From the NCBI RefSeq assembly GCF_037023145.1, contig NZ_CP146091.1, positions 186,001 to 250,000 on the forward strand: a stretch of 64,000 bases of DNA, written 5' to 3'. This document shows, piece after piece, positions 11,453 through 19,864 of this stretch. Numbering within the stretch: the first letter of the stretch is position 1; every line of letters begins with the position of its first letter. This stretch comes from Ralstonia sp. RRA (lineage in GTDB: Bacteria; Pseudomonadota; Gammaproteobacteria; Burkholderiales; Burkholderiaceae). The position numbers and the translations under genes were made by a program. The notes under the pieces were generated by a model, which searched no databases, had not been told where the DNA came from, and saw nothing but the letters and a program-made list of their open reading frames with translations.

Positions 11453-12493
11453 TCAGGCGGCGTCCTTGTACTGGCCCGGCCAGCCGCGCGGCTTGCGATT
11501 GGCCACGCGGTCGGCAATCGCTTTGATGTGCTCGGGCGTGGTGCCGCAGCAGCCGCCCACCAAGTTCACCAGGCCGGCGGCCGCAAATTCGTCGACCAGG
11601 CTGGAGGTGACGTCGGGTGTTTCGTCAAAGCCCGTGTCGCTCATCGGGTTGGGCAGGCCGGCGTTCGGGTAGCAAGACACGGCGGTGTCGCAAATCTTCG
11701 CCAGCTCGGCGATGTACGGGCGCATCAGCGCGGCGCCCAGCGCGCAGTTCAGGCCGAAGGTAATCGGCTTGGCGTGGCGCAGGCTGTTCCAGAACGCCTC
11801 GACGGTCTGGCCCGAGAGAATACGGCCGGAGGCGTCGGTGACGGTGCCGGAGATCATCACGGGCACGCGCTCGCCGGTGTCCTCAAAGAGCTGGTCGATG
11901 GCGAACAGCGCCGCCTTGGCATTGAGCGTGTCGAAGATGGTCTCGACCAGGAACACATCCGCGCCACCTTCGAGCAGCGCCTTGCCCTGTTCGTAGTACG
12001 CGTCGCGCAGTTGATCGAAGCTGACGTTGCGCGCGCCCGGGTCGTTCACGTCAGGCGAGATGCTGGCCGTCTTGGGCGTCGGGCCGAAGGCGCCGGCCAC
12101 GAAGCGCGGGCGCTCGGGCGTGCTGTACTTGTCGCAGGCTTCGCGTGCGATGCGGGCGGCCACCACGTTCATCTCGTAGGCCAGGTCCGCCATCTTGTAG
12201 TCTTCCTGCGCGATGGTCGTCGCGCCGAAGGTGTTGGTTTCGATCAGGTCGGCGCCGGCGGCCAGATACTGCTCGTGAATCTCGCGGATGACTTCCGGCC
12301 GCGTGAGCAGCAGCAGCTCGTTGTTGCCCTTGACGTCGATCGGGTGATCGGCGAACCGCTCGCCGCGATATTGCGCCTCGGTCAGCTTGTAGCGCTGGAT
12401 CATGGTGCCCATTGCGCCGTCCAGGATCAGGATGCGCTCGCGCAGCAGCGCGGGCAGGTTGGCGGCACGGGTGTAGGGCAGGGGCGCGGTCAT
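11453..12493 (-). CDS. metH: Methionine synthase homocysteine-binding module
   Basis: This 346-residue protein is the homocysteine S-methyltransferase (Hcy-binding) barrel that forms the N-terminus of single-chain MetH. Diagnostic segments are [11 protein letters not shown] near the start, GLNCALG, and [11 protein letters not shown] near the end. The Cys of GLNC and the Cys pair of GGCC are the zinc ligands that activate the homocysteine thiol. The ATG at 12493 was selected over an upstream in-frame start because a GGAG site precedes it and the family sequence begins nearby. It is the first gene of the split methionine synthase operon. Confidence 0.95.
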   Translation of the reverse strand: MTAPLPYTRAANLPALLRERILILDGAMGTMIQRYKLTEAQYRGERFADHPIDVKGNNELLLLTRPEVIREIHEQYLAAGADLIETNTFGATTIAQEDYKMADLAYEMNVVAARIAREACDKYSTPERPRFVAGAFGPTPKTASISPDVNDPGARNVSFDQLRDAYYEQGKALLEGGADVFLVETIFDTLNAKAALFAIDQLFEDTGERVPVMISGTVTDASGRILSGQTVEAFWNSLRHAKPITFGLNCALGAALMRPYIAELAKICDTAVSCYPNAGLPNPMSDTGFDETPDVTSSLVDEFAAAGLVNLVGGCCGTTPEHIKAIADRVANRKPRGWPGQYKDAA

Positions 12494-12601
12494 GAAGGAC
12501 TCCGAGGTGCAGCGGCCGGTCAGATATTCAAAATTTGCGGCCAAAGGCGAATTTTACCAGTCGCATCAATGACTTGCCGCCGTTGTGGGCAATCGGGCTC
12601 C

Positions 12602-12607
12602 TATAAT
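12602..12607 (+). promoter_or_regulatory. Perfect -10 hexamer upstream of the rhodanese gene
   Basis: TATAAT lies 36 bp before the rhodanese ATG. I cannot see a convincing -35 hexamer at 16-18 bp spacing, so this is a sigma-70 promoter candidate only. Confidence 0.45.
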
Positions 12608-12643
12608 CCACATCACGCCATAAGCTCTACCCTGATAGCCGCC

Positions 12644-13036
12644 ATGCAACTGCTCGATCCCACCGACGCCCACGCCTTTCTGCAACGCACGCCCGCAGCG
12701 CTGTTCATCGACTGTCGCAGCGAAATGGAACACCTGTTTGTCGGCCATCCGGTCGGCTCGCACCATGTGTCGTGGAACGACGGTCCGCACTGGGAGGTGA
12801 ATCCGGAGTTCGTGCCGACCGTGCGCAAGCTTTCCGGACACGGTACCGATCGCCCGATCGTGCTGATCTGCCGCAGCGGCAATCGCTCGTCGGCAGCGGC
12901 GCATGCGCTGGAGGACGCGGGGTTCCGCGATGTCCGTGTCGTTCGTCACGGGTTTGAGGGCGATCTGGATGGCACGCGCCATCGCAACACGCTCAATGGC
13001 TGGCGCCACGCAGGCATGCCGTGGGAGCAGTGCTAA
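12644..13036 (+). CDS. Rhodanese-like sulfurtransferase
   Basis: This 130-residue protein is a single rhodanese domain. The active-site loop is CRSGNRSS with the catalytic cysteine at residue 76, and a second conserved feature is FIDCRSEMEHLFVGHPVGSHHV near the N-terminus. Single-domain rhodaneses carry persulfide sulfur between donors and acceptors in the cytoplasm. It is divergent from the methionine synthase operon, a pairing that fits sulfur metabolism but is not proof of a shared pathway. A strong terminator follows 48 bp after the stop. Confidence 0.92.
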   Translation: MQLLDPTDAHAFLQRTPAALFIDCRSEMEHLFVGHPVGSHHVSWNDGPHWEVNPEFVPTVRKLSGHGTDRPIVLICRSGNRSSAAAHALEDAGFRDVRVVRHGFEGDLDGTRHRNTLNGWRHAGMPWEQC

Positions 13037-13083
13037 GCCGCATTTAGCCTGACGCTATCAGTGCGATAGTTGTTTGACACATG

Positions 13084-13120
13084 AAAAAACGCCCGGCGGC
13101 ACCAAGCTCCGGGCGTTTTT
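13084..13120 (+). terminator. Rho-independent terminator after the rhodanese gene
   Basis: The arms AAAAACGCCCGG and CCGGGCGTTTTT form a GC-rich hairpin with A and T tails on either side, so it can act in both directions between the rhodanese gene and the convergent DUF3567 gene. Confidence 0.9.
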
Positions 13121-13186
13121 CTTGTTCGTTGGGCGGGCGCGGTTAGCGCAGTTGGATAACCTCGCCGCCGCCCCGATGCACGCTGT

Positions 13187-13444
13187 TTAGTGCATTGTCA
13201 CCGGTTGCGTCATCACCGAGTCGAACTTGCCGAGAAAGTCGTCGACTTCTTCTGCGGTTGGTTCACTGGCGATCAGGCGTTTCACATCCTCGCGGAAATG
13301 CTCGGCAAGCTCGCCGCCGAGGAAGATTTCACGTTTGAGGTTCTTGTCGACGATTTCGTAGCCGCCTGCGGCAAGCATGGCGTGTTGGCCGTCTACACCG
13401 AACTCGACAACACAGTAGTTGTCGCTGTTGTAGATCATTTGCAT
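13187..13444 (-). CDS. DUF3567 family protein
   Basis: This 85-residue cytoplasmic protein starts MQMIYNSDNYCVVEFGV and contains YEIVDKNLKREIFLGGELAEHF. I associate this sequence with DUF3567, a betaproteobacterial family without known function. The ATG at 13444 was chosen because GGAGGT lies five bases before it; the second Met two codons later is possible. There is no signal peptide or membrane segment. It faces the rhodanese gene across a bidirectional terminator. Confidence 0.85.
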   Translation of the reverse strand: MQMIYNSDNYCVVEFGVDGQHAMLAAGGYEIVDKNLKREIFLGGELAEHFREDVKRLIASEPTAEEVDDFLGKFDSVMTQPVTMH

Positions 13445-13766
13445 GGTGCACCTCCGAGGCGTCAATCGTCTTGCTGTTGTGGGGACTGCTCTACTGCTGC
13501 ACCGGGTAGATGGGGCTCGCGATCCTGACTTCAAGGGCCGATCATTTCCCGCGTTCCAGATCGTGTCTTGCCCCATCTACTCCTTGGGCTTAAGCATGGG
13601 TCAGAAAGTTCGCGAACGCGAGGCGGAATGTGTGACGGACGTTGTTATCGCGTAACAAGACCTTTCCATGTCTGCATCGAAAGGCGCAAGCCGTCGTCCG
13701 CCATTCGGCGGGTAGACGACGGGCGGTGTGCGTGGCGCCTGCAACTACCGGCAGGGCAAACATCCG
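13445..13766. other. Intergenic region, no gene recognised
   Basis: This stretch of 322 bp separates DUF3567 from the alpha/beta hydrolase gene. It holds the DUF3567 ribosome-binding site and presumably its promoter. Open frames here are short and start without ribosome-binding sites. I see no tRNA, repeat or convincing terminator. Confidence 0.6.
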
Positions 13767-14606
13767 TCAGGGCGTTTCACACTGACTGCCGCATCCCGCA
13801 TGCCCGAGGAATTCATCCAGATCGGTGAGGAAGGCCTCGTCCTGTTCGATGGGGGCGAGATGAGCTGCGCGCGGCATCACTTTCAAGCGCGCGTTGGGAA
13901 TGCGCGAGGCTATCTCGCGTGCGACTTCCACTGGGGCGCCGGCGTCTTCCTCGCCCGTCATGACAAGTGTGGGGCAGGCAATGCGAGCGAGCCCGCCCCG
14001 CGTGTCGAGTGCCTTGATGGCGAGGCATGCGCCAACGTAGCCGTGCGGCGGCGTGGCACGCAGTAGGGCGCGGATGCGCTCGGCCACGTCGGGATGCGCT
14101 TCACGATAGGGTGTGGTCAGCCAGCGTTGCAGCGTGGGTTCGACGATGCCAGCCATGCCGTGCGCCTCGACCTGGCCGATGCGTTCGTCCCACATCGCAT
14201 GCGCCGTCACTGGCGTGACACACACGGTGTCACATAGCGTGAGTGAGAGCAGCCGCTGTGGATGCCGTACGCCCATGATTTGGGCCACCATCCCGCCCAT
14301 CGACAGGCCGATGAAATGCACCTGCGGAATCGCCAGTGCATCAAGCAGGCCAGCCGCATCGTCGGCCATCTGGAACAGCGTGTAGGCGCCATGCGGCGCC
14401 GTGGTCTTGCCGTGCCCGCGTGCGTCGTAGCGCAGCACGCGGTGGCGCGCGGCAAGGTGCTGGGCGATGCCGTCCCACAGTTGGTGGTCGACGCCCAGCG
14501 CGTGCGCAAGCATGACCCAGGGGCCATCGACACCGTCGATGCGGTAGTAGATGTCGATGCCGTTGGCGTGCACGGTGCCTGAACCGGGGATGGTATTGGC
14601 GCTCAT
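13767..14606 (-). CDS. Alpha/beta hydrolase, 3-oxoadipate enol-lactonase-like
   Basis: This 279-residue hydrolase has the nucleophile elbow GLSMGG with S102, an oxyanion segment near AHALG, a likely acid in MTGEEDAGAP (D221) and the catalytic His in RAAHLAP (H249). The overall order resembles PcaD-type 3-oxoadipate enol-lactonases, which open a lactone in aromatic degradation, but many esterases share it. Its start overlaps the stop of the DUF3108 gene by 4 bp, so translation is probably coupled. The upstream genes are DUF3108 and an IclR regulator. A true role in the beta-ketoadipate pathway is unproven because no other pca genes are nearby. Confidence 0.8.
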   Translation of the reverse strand: MSANTIPGSGTVHANGIDIYYRIDGVDGPWVMLAHALGVDHQLWDGIAQHLAARHRVLRYDARGHGKTTAPHGAYTLFQMADDAAGLLDALAIPQVHFIGLSMGGMVAQIMGVRHPQRLLSLTLCDTVCVTPVTAHAMWDERIGQVEAHGMAGIVEPTLQRWLTTPYREAHPDVAERIRALLRATPPHGYVGACLAIKALDTRGGLARIACPTLVMTGEEDAGAPVEVAREIASRIPNARLKVMPRAAHLAPIEQDEAFLTDLDEFLGHAGCGSQCETP

Positions 14607-15661
14607 GGTTGGCCTCCTTCCTGGGATTGATAGACGAGCTCGAACTGCATGCCACTGGGCTCGGTCTGGCGCAGGCGCACGGGCAGCCAGCCGCGCTCGG
14701 CAGACAGCCAGATCTCGACGCGCCGCTGATCGCCCTCACGACGCGGCAGCCGTACGAAGTGCTGTGCACGGATCGTGCCCCCCGGCGTGTCAATGGTGTC
14801 TTCGCCCACATGCTGCACGCGCGCAACTTCCACGCTGTCGGTATCGGCGATGGGGATTTCCAGCGTCAGGCCCGGGCTGATGAAGCGCTCGGGGTTGCCG
14901 CGTGCCAGTCCCGTCAGTTGCAGAAACACGCTGAAGCGATCCTGCGTGCCCACCGGCAGCGGCAGCACGTTGGGCGTACGTGTGAATGTGATGGTGGGGG
15001 CGCCCGACACACCGGACGCCGACGCCGCCTCGGTGTAGTGGAAGGTCGTCACGTCGGGTTGTCGGCGCCCGCGCACTTCTTCATAGCGTGTTGGGGTCAG
15101 GCCATACGTATCGATGACGCCATTGCTGCGGAAGGCCAGCGACCCGAAGAACAGCGGCAGCGGAATTTCGACCGACAGCGTGTAAGTTTTGCCGTCTGTG
15201 GTCCAGCGGATCACACCATCCTCATTGCGCACACCGTTGACATAGGTGGCGTAATGCAGCGTGGTCGAGGGCGGCGGCGAGAAGCGCGCTTCGGGTGCGG
15301 CCGGCGCGCTGCCTTGTCCACCCTCGCCACTCAGGTCGCGGACCATGCCGGTGTCGGCAGAGGCGCCTGCGGCGGCCCCCGTCGGGATGTCAGCATCTTC
15401 GGGGGCCGGCACTGCTGCCGGGGCAGGCTGCGGCGGTGCCGAGCGCGGCTTGGGCGGCAAGGGTTTCGGCTGCGCCTTGGCGGCGGGTGGTGCTGGCGGC
15501 TTGACGGGTTCCGGCTGCAGCAGCAAGGTCGGAATGATCTGTTCCGGCTCCGGCGGCCACGCCATCGGGTGGCTGCGTGCAATCCACACGACGGCAATGC
15601 CGTGTGCGACCAGTACGGCCAGTGCGATCAGCCCCCAGCGGCGCCAGCGGCGTGCGCGCAT
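14603..15661 (-). CDS. DUF3108 protein with TonB-like N-terminus
   Basis: This protein of about 352 residues has one N-terminal membrane helix (WGLIALAVLVAHGIAVVWIA), then a long Pro/Ala/Lys-rich linker of the TonB type (PKPLPPKPRSAPPQPAPAA). A periplasmic beta-rich domain from about residue 135 to the end is recognisable as DUF3108 (YATYVNGVRNEDGVIRW, later RRVEIWLSAERGWLPVRLR). I chose the ATG at 15661, 14 bp after the IclR stop; an in-frame TTG at 15709 would overlap that gene. The function is unknown. The architecture suggests an envelope-spanning protein. Confidence 0.8.
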   Translation of the reverse strand: MRARRWRRWGLIALAVLVAHGIAVVWIARSHPMAWPPEPEQIIPTLLLQPEPVKPPAPPAAKAQPKPLPPKPRSAPPQPAPAAVPAPEDADIPTGAAAGASADTGMVRDLSGEGGQGSAPAAPEARFSPPPSTTLHYATYVNGVRNEDGVIRWTTDGKTYTLSVEIPLPLFFGSLAFRSNGVIDTYGLTPTRYEEVRGRRQPDVTTFHYTEAASASGVSGAPTITFTRTPNVLPLPVGTQDRFSVFLQLTGLARGNPERFISPGLTLEIPIADTDSVEVARVQHVGEDTIDTPGGTIRAQHFVRLPRREGDQRRVEIWLSAERGWLPVRLRQTEPSGMQFELVYQSQEGGQP

Positions 15662-15674
15662 GGCTGTTTGGTCT

Positions 15675-16568
15675 TCAGGACTGCGAGGCAAGGGGGGCGA
15701 CGTATCCAAGGTCGGCGGAAAGCTGTTGTGCGGCCTGCCGCAAGCGCCGCTCCAGCGGGCTGCTCCACGTGGTGTCGAAGGTGCTCTGCGCGCCCAGGGC
15801 GATCAGTACGAGGCACAACTGGCCGTTGGCGTCGAACACCGGCAGCGACATCGCGTTGATACCCGGCAGCACACCGCCGTGGATGCGCGAGGCGCCATGC
15901 GTGCGCACGTCCGCGCACAGGGTGTCGTAGGCGTCGAGCGTGCGCGGCAGTTCGGGGTTGTCGTCCGCGCTGTTGTCATGCCTGGCGGCGGCGCGTTCCA
16001 GTTCGCGCTGGATGAAGGGCAGCGTCTGCGCGCGTGGCAGGTAGGCGCCGAACACGCGGCCGGTGGCCGAGTTGAGCATCGGCATCACATCGCCCAGGCG
16101 CAGGCTGACCGTGACGGGGTGGCTGGCCTCTTCCCAGTGCACGATGACCGGGCCCAGGTTGCCCCACACGGCCAGGCCGATGGTGTGATCGATTTCGTCG
16201 CGCAGCGCGGCAGCAGCGGGGCGGGCGCGGCGCATCGGGTCTTGCCGGTTCAGGCTCACCAGGCCCATTTCCAGCGCAAAGGGCCCGAGGTCGTAGCGGC
16301 CCTCGGGTGTTTGCGTGACCAGTCCGAGCCGCGCGAAGCTCACCAGGTAGCGGTGGGCCTTGGCCGGGTTCATCGGCGCGGCGCGCGCGAGGTCGCGCAG
16401 CATCATCGGACCATTGGTGTGCGTGAGCACGTCCAGTAGCCGGAAGCCAACCTCGATGGACTGGATGCCCGAGCGCGCAGGCAACTCGTCGGACATGAGG
16501 TCGGACGCGATGTCGCCGTCAACATCGGTCTCCAGGTCGAGATCAGCGTCGGTGGGCAGCGTGGACAT
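15675..16568 (-). CDS. IclR-family transcriptional regulator
   Basis: This 297-residue regulator has a disordered acidic N-terminus of about 40 residues, a winged helix-turn-helix (GFRLLDVLTHTNGPMMLRDL, then NPAKAHRYLVSFARLGLV) and the IclR ligand domain ending in LERRLRQAAQQLSADLGY. IclR proteins usually regulate adjacent catabolic genes in response to small aromatic or organic acids. It is divergent from a fumarylacetoacetase-family gene with only 85 bp between, so that gene is the most likely target. The ATG at 16568 was chosen because it precedes the family sequence; the frame upstream is not conserved. Confidence 0.9.
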   Translation of the reverse strand: MSTLPTDADLDLETDVDGDIASDLMSDELPARSGIQSIEVGFRLLDVLTHTNGPMMLRDLARAAPMNPAKAHRYLVSFARLGLVTQTPEGRYDLGPFALEMGLVSLNRQDPMRRARPAAAALRDEIDHTIGLAVWGNLGPVIVHWEEASHPVTVSLRLGDVMPMLNSATGRVFGAYLPRAQTLPFIQRELERAAARHDNSADDNPELPRTLDAYDTLCADVRTHGASRIHGGVLPGINAMSLPVFDANGQLCLVLIALGAQSTFDTTWSSPLERRLRQAAQQLSADLGYVAPLASQS

Positions 16569-16653
16569 GGGGCAGGTGCGGTGGATCGGTTCGGCCCAGT
16601 TTAGCCGATGCAAGGTGTACCATCCGCGCAGCCTTTCTCTGCACACGACGCCC

Positions 16654-17646
16654 ATGAAACTCGCCACCCTCAAGGATGGCTCGCGCGACGGCCAACTGGC
16701 CGTGGTCTCGCGCGACCTGAAGACCGCACACTACGCCACGCACATCGCCGGAACGCTGCAACGCGTGCTCGACGATTGGGTCTTCTATGCACCGCAACTG
16801 CAGGAACTGTACGAGCAGCTCAACACTGGCCGTGCCCGGCATCCGTTTGCGTTCAACGCGGCCAACTGCATGGCGCCGCTGCCGCGCGCCTACCAGTGGG
16901 CGGACGGCTCGGCCTATGTGAACCACGTGGAACTGGTGCGCAAGGCGCGCGGCGCTGAGATGCCCCCCGAGTTCTGGACCGATCCGCTGATGTACCAGGG
17001 CGGCTCCGATGACCTGGCTGGCGCGCATGACCCCATCGTCTGCCGCAGCGAGGCGTTCGGCATCGACTTCGAGGCCGAGGTGGCCGTCATCACCGGCGAT
17101 GTGCCGATGGGCACCGAGCCCGCCGCCGCCGCCGAAGGCATCCGCCTGATCGTGCTGGCCAACGATGTGTCACTGCGCAACCTGATTCCGGCGGAACTCG
17201 CCAAGGGGTTTGGCTTCTTCCAGAGCAAGCCGGCGACCGCGTTCTCGCCCGTGGCCGTGACGCCCGACGAGCTGGGCGATGCCTGGCGCGAGCGCCGCGT
17301 GCACCTGCCGATGACGGTGCGCTGGAACAACAAGAAGGTGGGCCAGCCCGAGTGCGGCACCGACATGGTGTTCGACTTTGGCCAGCTGATCGCGCATATC
17401 TGCAAGACACGCAACGTGTGCGCGGGTAGCATCGTCGGATCGGGCACGATTTCTAACGTGGACCGCAGCAAGGGGTACGCCTGCATTGCCGAAAAACGTA
17501 TGCTGGAGACCATCGAATCCGGCGCGCCCGCGACCGAGTTCATGCGCTATGGCGACACGGTGAAGATCGAGATGTTCGACGCCAACGGCGTGTCGATTTT
17601 CGGGGCGATCGACCAGGAAGTGGTCGCGCCCGGCACGCAAAGCTGA
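16654..17646 (+). CDS. Fumarylacetoacetate hydrolase family protein
   Basis: This 330-residue protein belongs to the FAH superfamily, metal-dependent hydrolases that cleave C-C bonds in acylpyruvates. Metal-binding acids are seen in AFGIDFEAEVAVITGDV (typical DxE..E pattern). The Lys of FGFFQSKPATAFSPV and the C-terminal segment GSIVGSGTISNVD match the family. The N-terminus (MKLATLKDGSRDGQLAVVS) is the FAA_hydrolase_N type. The family includes the last enzyme of homogentisate breakdown, but hydratases and decarboxylases also occur, so the substrate is open. It is divergent from an IclR gene. Confidence 0.9.
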   Translation: MKLATLKDGSRDGQLAVVSRDLKTAHYATHIAGTLQRVLDDWVFYAPQLQELYEQLNTGRARHPFAFNAANCMAPLPRAYQWADGSAYVNHVELVRKARGAEMPPEFWTDPLMYQGGSDDLAGAHDPIVCRSEAFGIDFEAEVAVITGDVPMGTEPAAAAEGIRLIVLANDVSLRNLIPAELAKGFGFFQSKPATAFSPVAVTPDELGDAWRERRVHLPMTVRWNNKKVGQPECGTDMVFDFGQLIAHICKTRNVCAGSIVGSGTISNVDRSKGYACIAEKRMLETIESGAPATEFMRYGDTVKIEMFDANGVSIFGAIDQEVVAPGTQS

Positions 17647-17768
17647 GAACCTGCTCACGATCCTGCTGCGCGTCCCGATCTTGATCTTGCGATGCTCGCC
17701 GTACCCATGTACGGCTGTGCTTCCCAGGCCAACCTCGTGCCGCTCGCTACGGATCGTGAACAGGTTCT
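17646..17768. repeat. Palindromic intergenic repeat element
   Basis: A 123 bp element fills the gap between two convergent genes. Its ends are an inverted repeat: AGAACCTGcTCACGATC-type left arm (17646-17662) and GATCGTGAaCAGGTTCT right arm (17752-17768), with one mismatch. Its centre has a perfect hairpin GCCGTAC-CCAT-GTACGGC (17698-17715). I recall similar sequences scattered between Ralstonia genes, but I cannot confirm copy number from this window, where I found only this copy. Confidence 0.6.
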
Positions 17769-17773
17769 GGGCG

Positions 17774-18694
17774 CTACGCGGATTCAGGTGCGGCCTTTGC
17801 ACGGCGCCCGCGCTTGGGTTGCGCAGCACCGGCTGTCATGGCCTGACCGTGGTAGCCCAGGCGCAGCGACAGCGCCCGTCCGGCCTCGCGCAATAGCCGT
17901 GAGGCCGGCCCCTCCAGGGTGGCATCGAACACGCTGGACAACCCCAACGCCGTGATGGCCCCCGCCAGCTTGCCTTGGGCATCCAGCACCGGTACGGCCA
18001 CCGAATCGATGCCGTTGATGAGCGTGCCGGCGATGCGCGCCACGCCCTCGTGCCGCACCGTCTGCCAGCGTGCGCGGCAGTTCAGCCAATCCGTCAGGCC
18101 CGCCTTGCCGGCGCCGGGGCCCCGCAGCTCGCGGTCGATGAGCGAAACGATCTGGATTTCGGGCATCCAGGCCGCGCACGCCTGACCCGTCGCCGAGTTC
18201 AGCAGCGGCATGGCCGAGCCCACGCGCACGTTGACCGTCACCGGCCGGCCGCCGTCTTCCCAGCGCACGATCACCGGGCCGCGCTCGGTCCAGACCGACA
18301 GGAACACGCTCTCGTTCAGCCGCTCGGCCAGCTTGGGCAGCATGTTGCTGCCCTCGCGCACGAAGTCCACGTCGGATAGCGCCGACAGCCCCACCTGCAA
18401 TGCCTGCGCGCCCAGCCGGTAGCGTGCCGAGGCCGGGTCCTGCTCGACAAAGCCCATGCGCTCCAACGACACCAGATAGCGATGCACCTTGGCACGCGGC
18501 ATGCCCAGCTGGCGGCCCAGTTCCGAGACGGCGTGTGCGCCGCCCGTGCGCGCCATCTCCGACAGCACCGTCAGCGCGATTTCGGCGGACTGGATACCGG
18601 CGCTGGTGCGCTCGGGGGGCGCATTTTCGTCCAGCGTTTCCGCGGGCAGCGCGTCAGGGGAATCGCCAATCGGTAGGGTGTCTTCAGGAAGCAT
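17774..18694 (-). CDS. IclR-family transcriptional regulator
   Basis: This 306-residue regulator has the same domain order as the IclR protein 1.2 kb away: a variable N-terminus of about 30 residues, a winged helix (IALTVLSEMARTGGAHAVSEL, then MPRAKVHRYLVSLERMGFV) and the ligand-binding domain with LNSATGQACAAWMPE. The two share clear sequence similarity in the ligand domain and may be paralogues. A basic C-terminal tail (PKRGRRAKAAPESA) is unusual. It is divergent from the LLM flavin oxidoreductase, its probable target. Confidence 0.9.
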   Translation of the reverse strand: MLPEDTLPIGDSPDALPAETLDENAPPERTSAGIQSAEIALTVLSEMARTGGAHAVSELGRQLGMPRAKVHRYLVSLERMGFVEQDPASARYRLGAQALQVGLSALSDVDFVREGSNMLPKLAERLNESVFLSVWTERGPVIVRWEDGGRPVTVNVRVGSAMPLLNSATGQACAAWMPEIQIVSLIDRELRGPGAGKAGLTDWLNCRARWQTVRHEGVARIAGTLINGIDSVAVPVLDAQGKLAGAITALGLSSVFDATLEGPASRLLREAGRALSLRLGYHGQAMTAGAAQPKRGRRAKAAPESA

Positions 18695-18726
18695 CTTGAA
18701 GTCTCGGGTGTCGCTTTATAAGATAC

Positions 18727-18735
18727 GCGTTACGC
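18727..18735. promoter_or_regulatory. Candidate operator between IclR gene and LLM oxidoreductase
   Basis: The 106 bp divergent spacer contains a short AT-rich stretch with the palindrome GCGTTACGC, flanked on both sides by AGATAC. Its position in a regulator/target spacer fits an IclR operator or overlapping promoters. The match is short and the assignment is tentative. Confidence 0.3.
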
Positions 18736-18800
18736 AAAAAGATACAACCGGCGCGGCGGCCCTGCGCGCTGGAAAAGACACCGAGAACCCCGGAGACGCC

Positions 18801-19805
18801 ATGAAGCTGTCGATCTTTTCCGTGCAGGACCACTATCCGGACCGGCACCGCAGTCTGCCGCAACTCTACGCAGACGTCATCGCCCAGGCGCGCCACGCCG
18901 AGGCACTGGGCTACGACACCTTCTGGGTGGCCGAGCACCACTTTCACGAATACGGTGCCGTACCCAATCCAGCGGTCTTCCTGTCGCACCTGGCCGCGCA
19001 GACGCATCGGCTGAGGCTGGGCACCGCCATCTCCATCCTCACGTTTCACCACCCGGCCACCGTGGCCGAGAACTACGCGATGGTCGACGCGCTCTCGGGC
19101 GGGCGGCTGTCGCTGGGCGTGGGCTCGGGGTATCTGAAGCACGAGTTCGAGGGCTACGACGTGGACCCGGCCATCAAGCGCGAGCGCTTTGATGAGGCGC
19201 TGATGCTGGTCCAACGTTTGCTCGCCGGCGAGCGCGTGCACCACGAAGGCCAGTTCCACACGCTGCGCGACGTGCGCCTGAACGTGCTGCCTGTGCAGGC
19301 AACGGTGCCGATCCACGTGGCGATCCTGCGGCGCGAGGCGGCGTATCACATCGGCCGGCAGGGGCGGCGCATGCTGTTCGTGCCGTATGCCTCGGTGGAT
19401 GGCTTCGACGATATTCGCTTGCTGATGGACGACTACCGGCGCGGTTTGGCAGAAGCCGGCATCCACGACACGCGCGGCATGGCGGCGGTGGCGCTGCACA
19501 CGCATGTCGGCCCGACGGACGCTGCGGTGCGCGAGGCTGCTGCGGCGCCGTTCGACCTGTATGTCGCGACGCGGCTCTACGCGCGTCGGCAAACGTATGA
19601 CGATGTGCTGGCGAGCGGGTTGTCCCTGTTCGGCACACCGGATGCGGTGGCTGACAAGCTCGCGCGGCTGTCCGACATGGGCGTCGACCACGTCATGGCG
19701 CTGCATAACTTTGGTCTGATGCCGCAGCCCGTCGTGCTCGAATCGATGCGCGCGCTGGTGCAGGATGCGCTGCCGCGCGCGGGGCTGACGGCACTGGCTG
19801 CCTAG
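18801..19805 (+). CDS. LLM-class flavin-dependent oxidoreductase
   Basis: This 334-residue protein is a bacterial luciferase-like monooxygenase (TIM barrel using reduced FMN). Typical elements are AEHHFHEYG, LGTAISILTFHHPATVAENYAMVDALSGGRL and the loop GVGSGYLKHEFEGY. Such enzymes oxidise diverse small substrates, and no partner flavin reductase is nearby. GGAG lies six bases before the ATG. The upstream neighbour is a divergent IclR gene, so regulated catabolism is likely. The substrate cannot be inferred. Confidence 0.9.
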   Translation: MKLSIFSVQDHYPDRHRSLPQLYADVIAQARHAEALGYDTFWVAEHHFHEYGAVPNPAVFLSHLAAQTHRLRLGTAISILTFHHPATVAENYAMVDALSGGRLSLGVGSGYLKHEFEGYDVDPAIKRERFDEALMLVQRLLAGERVHHEGQFHTLRDVRLNVLPVQATVPIHVAILRREAAYHIGRQGRRMLFVPYASVDGFDDIRLLMDDYRRGLAEAGIHDTRGMAAVALHTHVGPTDAAVREAAAAPFDLYVATRLYARRQTYDDVLASGLSLFGTPDAVADKLARLSDMGVDHVMALHNFGLMPQPVVLESMRALVQDALPRAGLTALAA

Positions 19806-19864
19806 ATTCTCATTCGGCGGGTGCGGCCCTAGAATCACGGCCGAACCGAGCCGAGGGCACTGCC

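Noticed and set aside
12494..12643. A SAH or cobalamin riboswitch in front of the methionine synthase genes
   Set aside because: I looked for the conserved cores on the minus strand and found neither; the leader is short.
15662..15709. An upstream TTG start for the DUF3108 protein
   Set aside because: It would overlap the IclR gene, lacks a ribosome-binding site and adds no family sequence; the ATG at 15661 is preferred.
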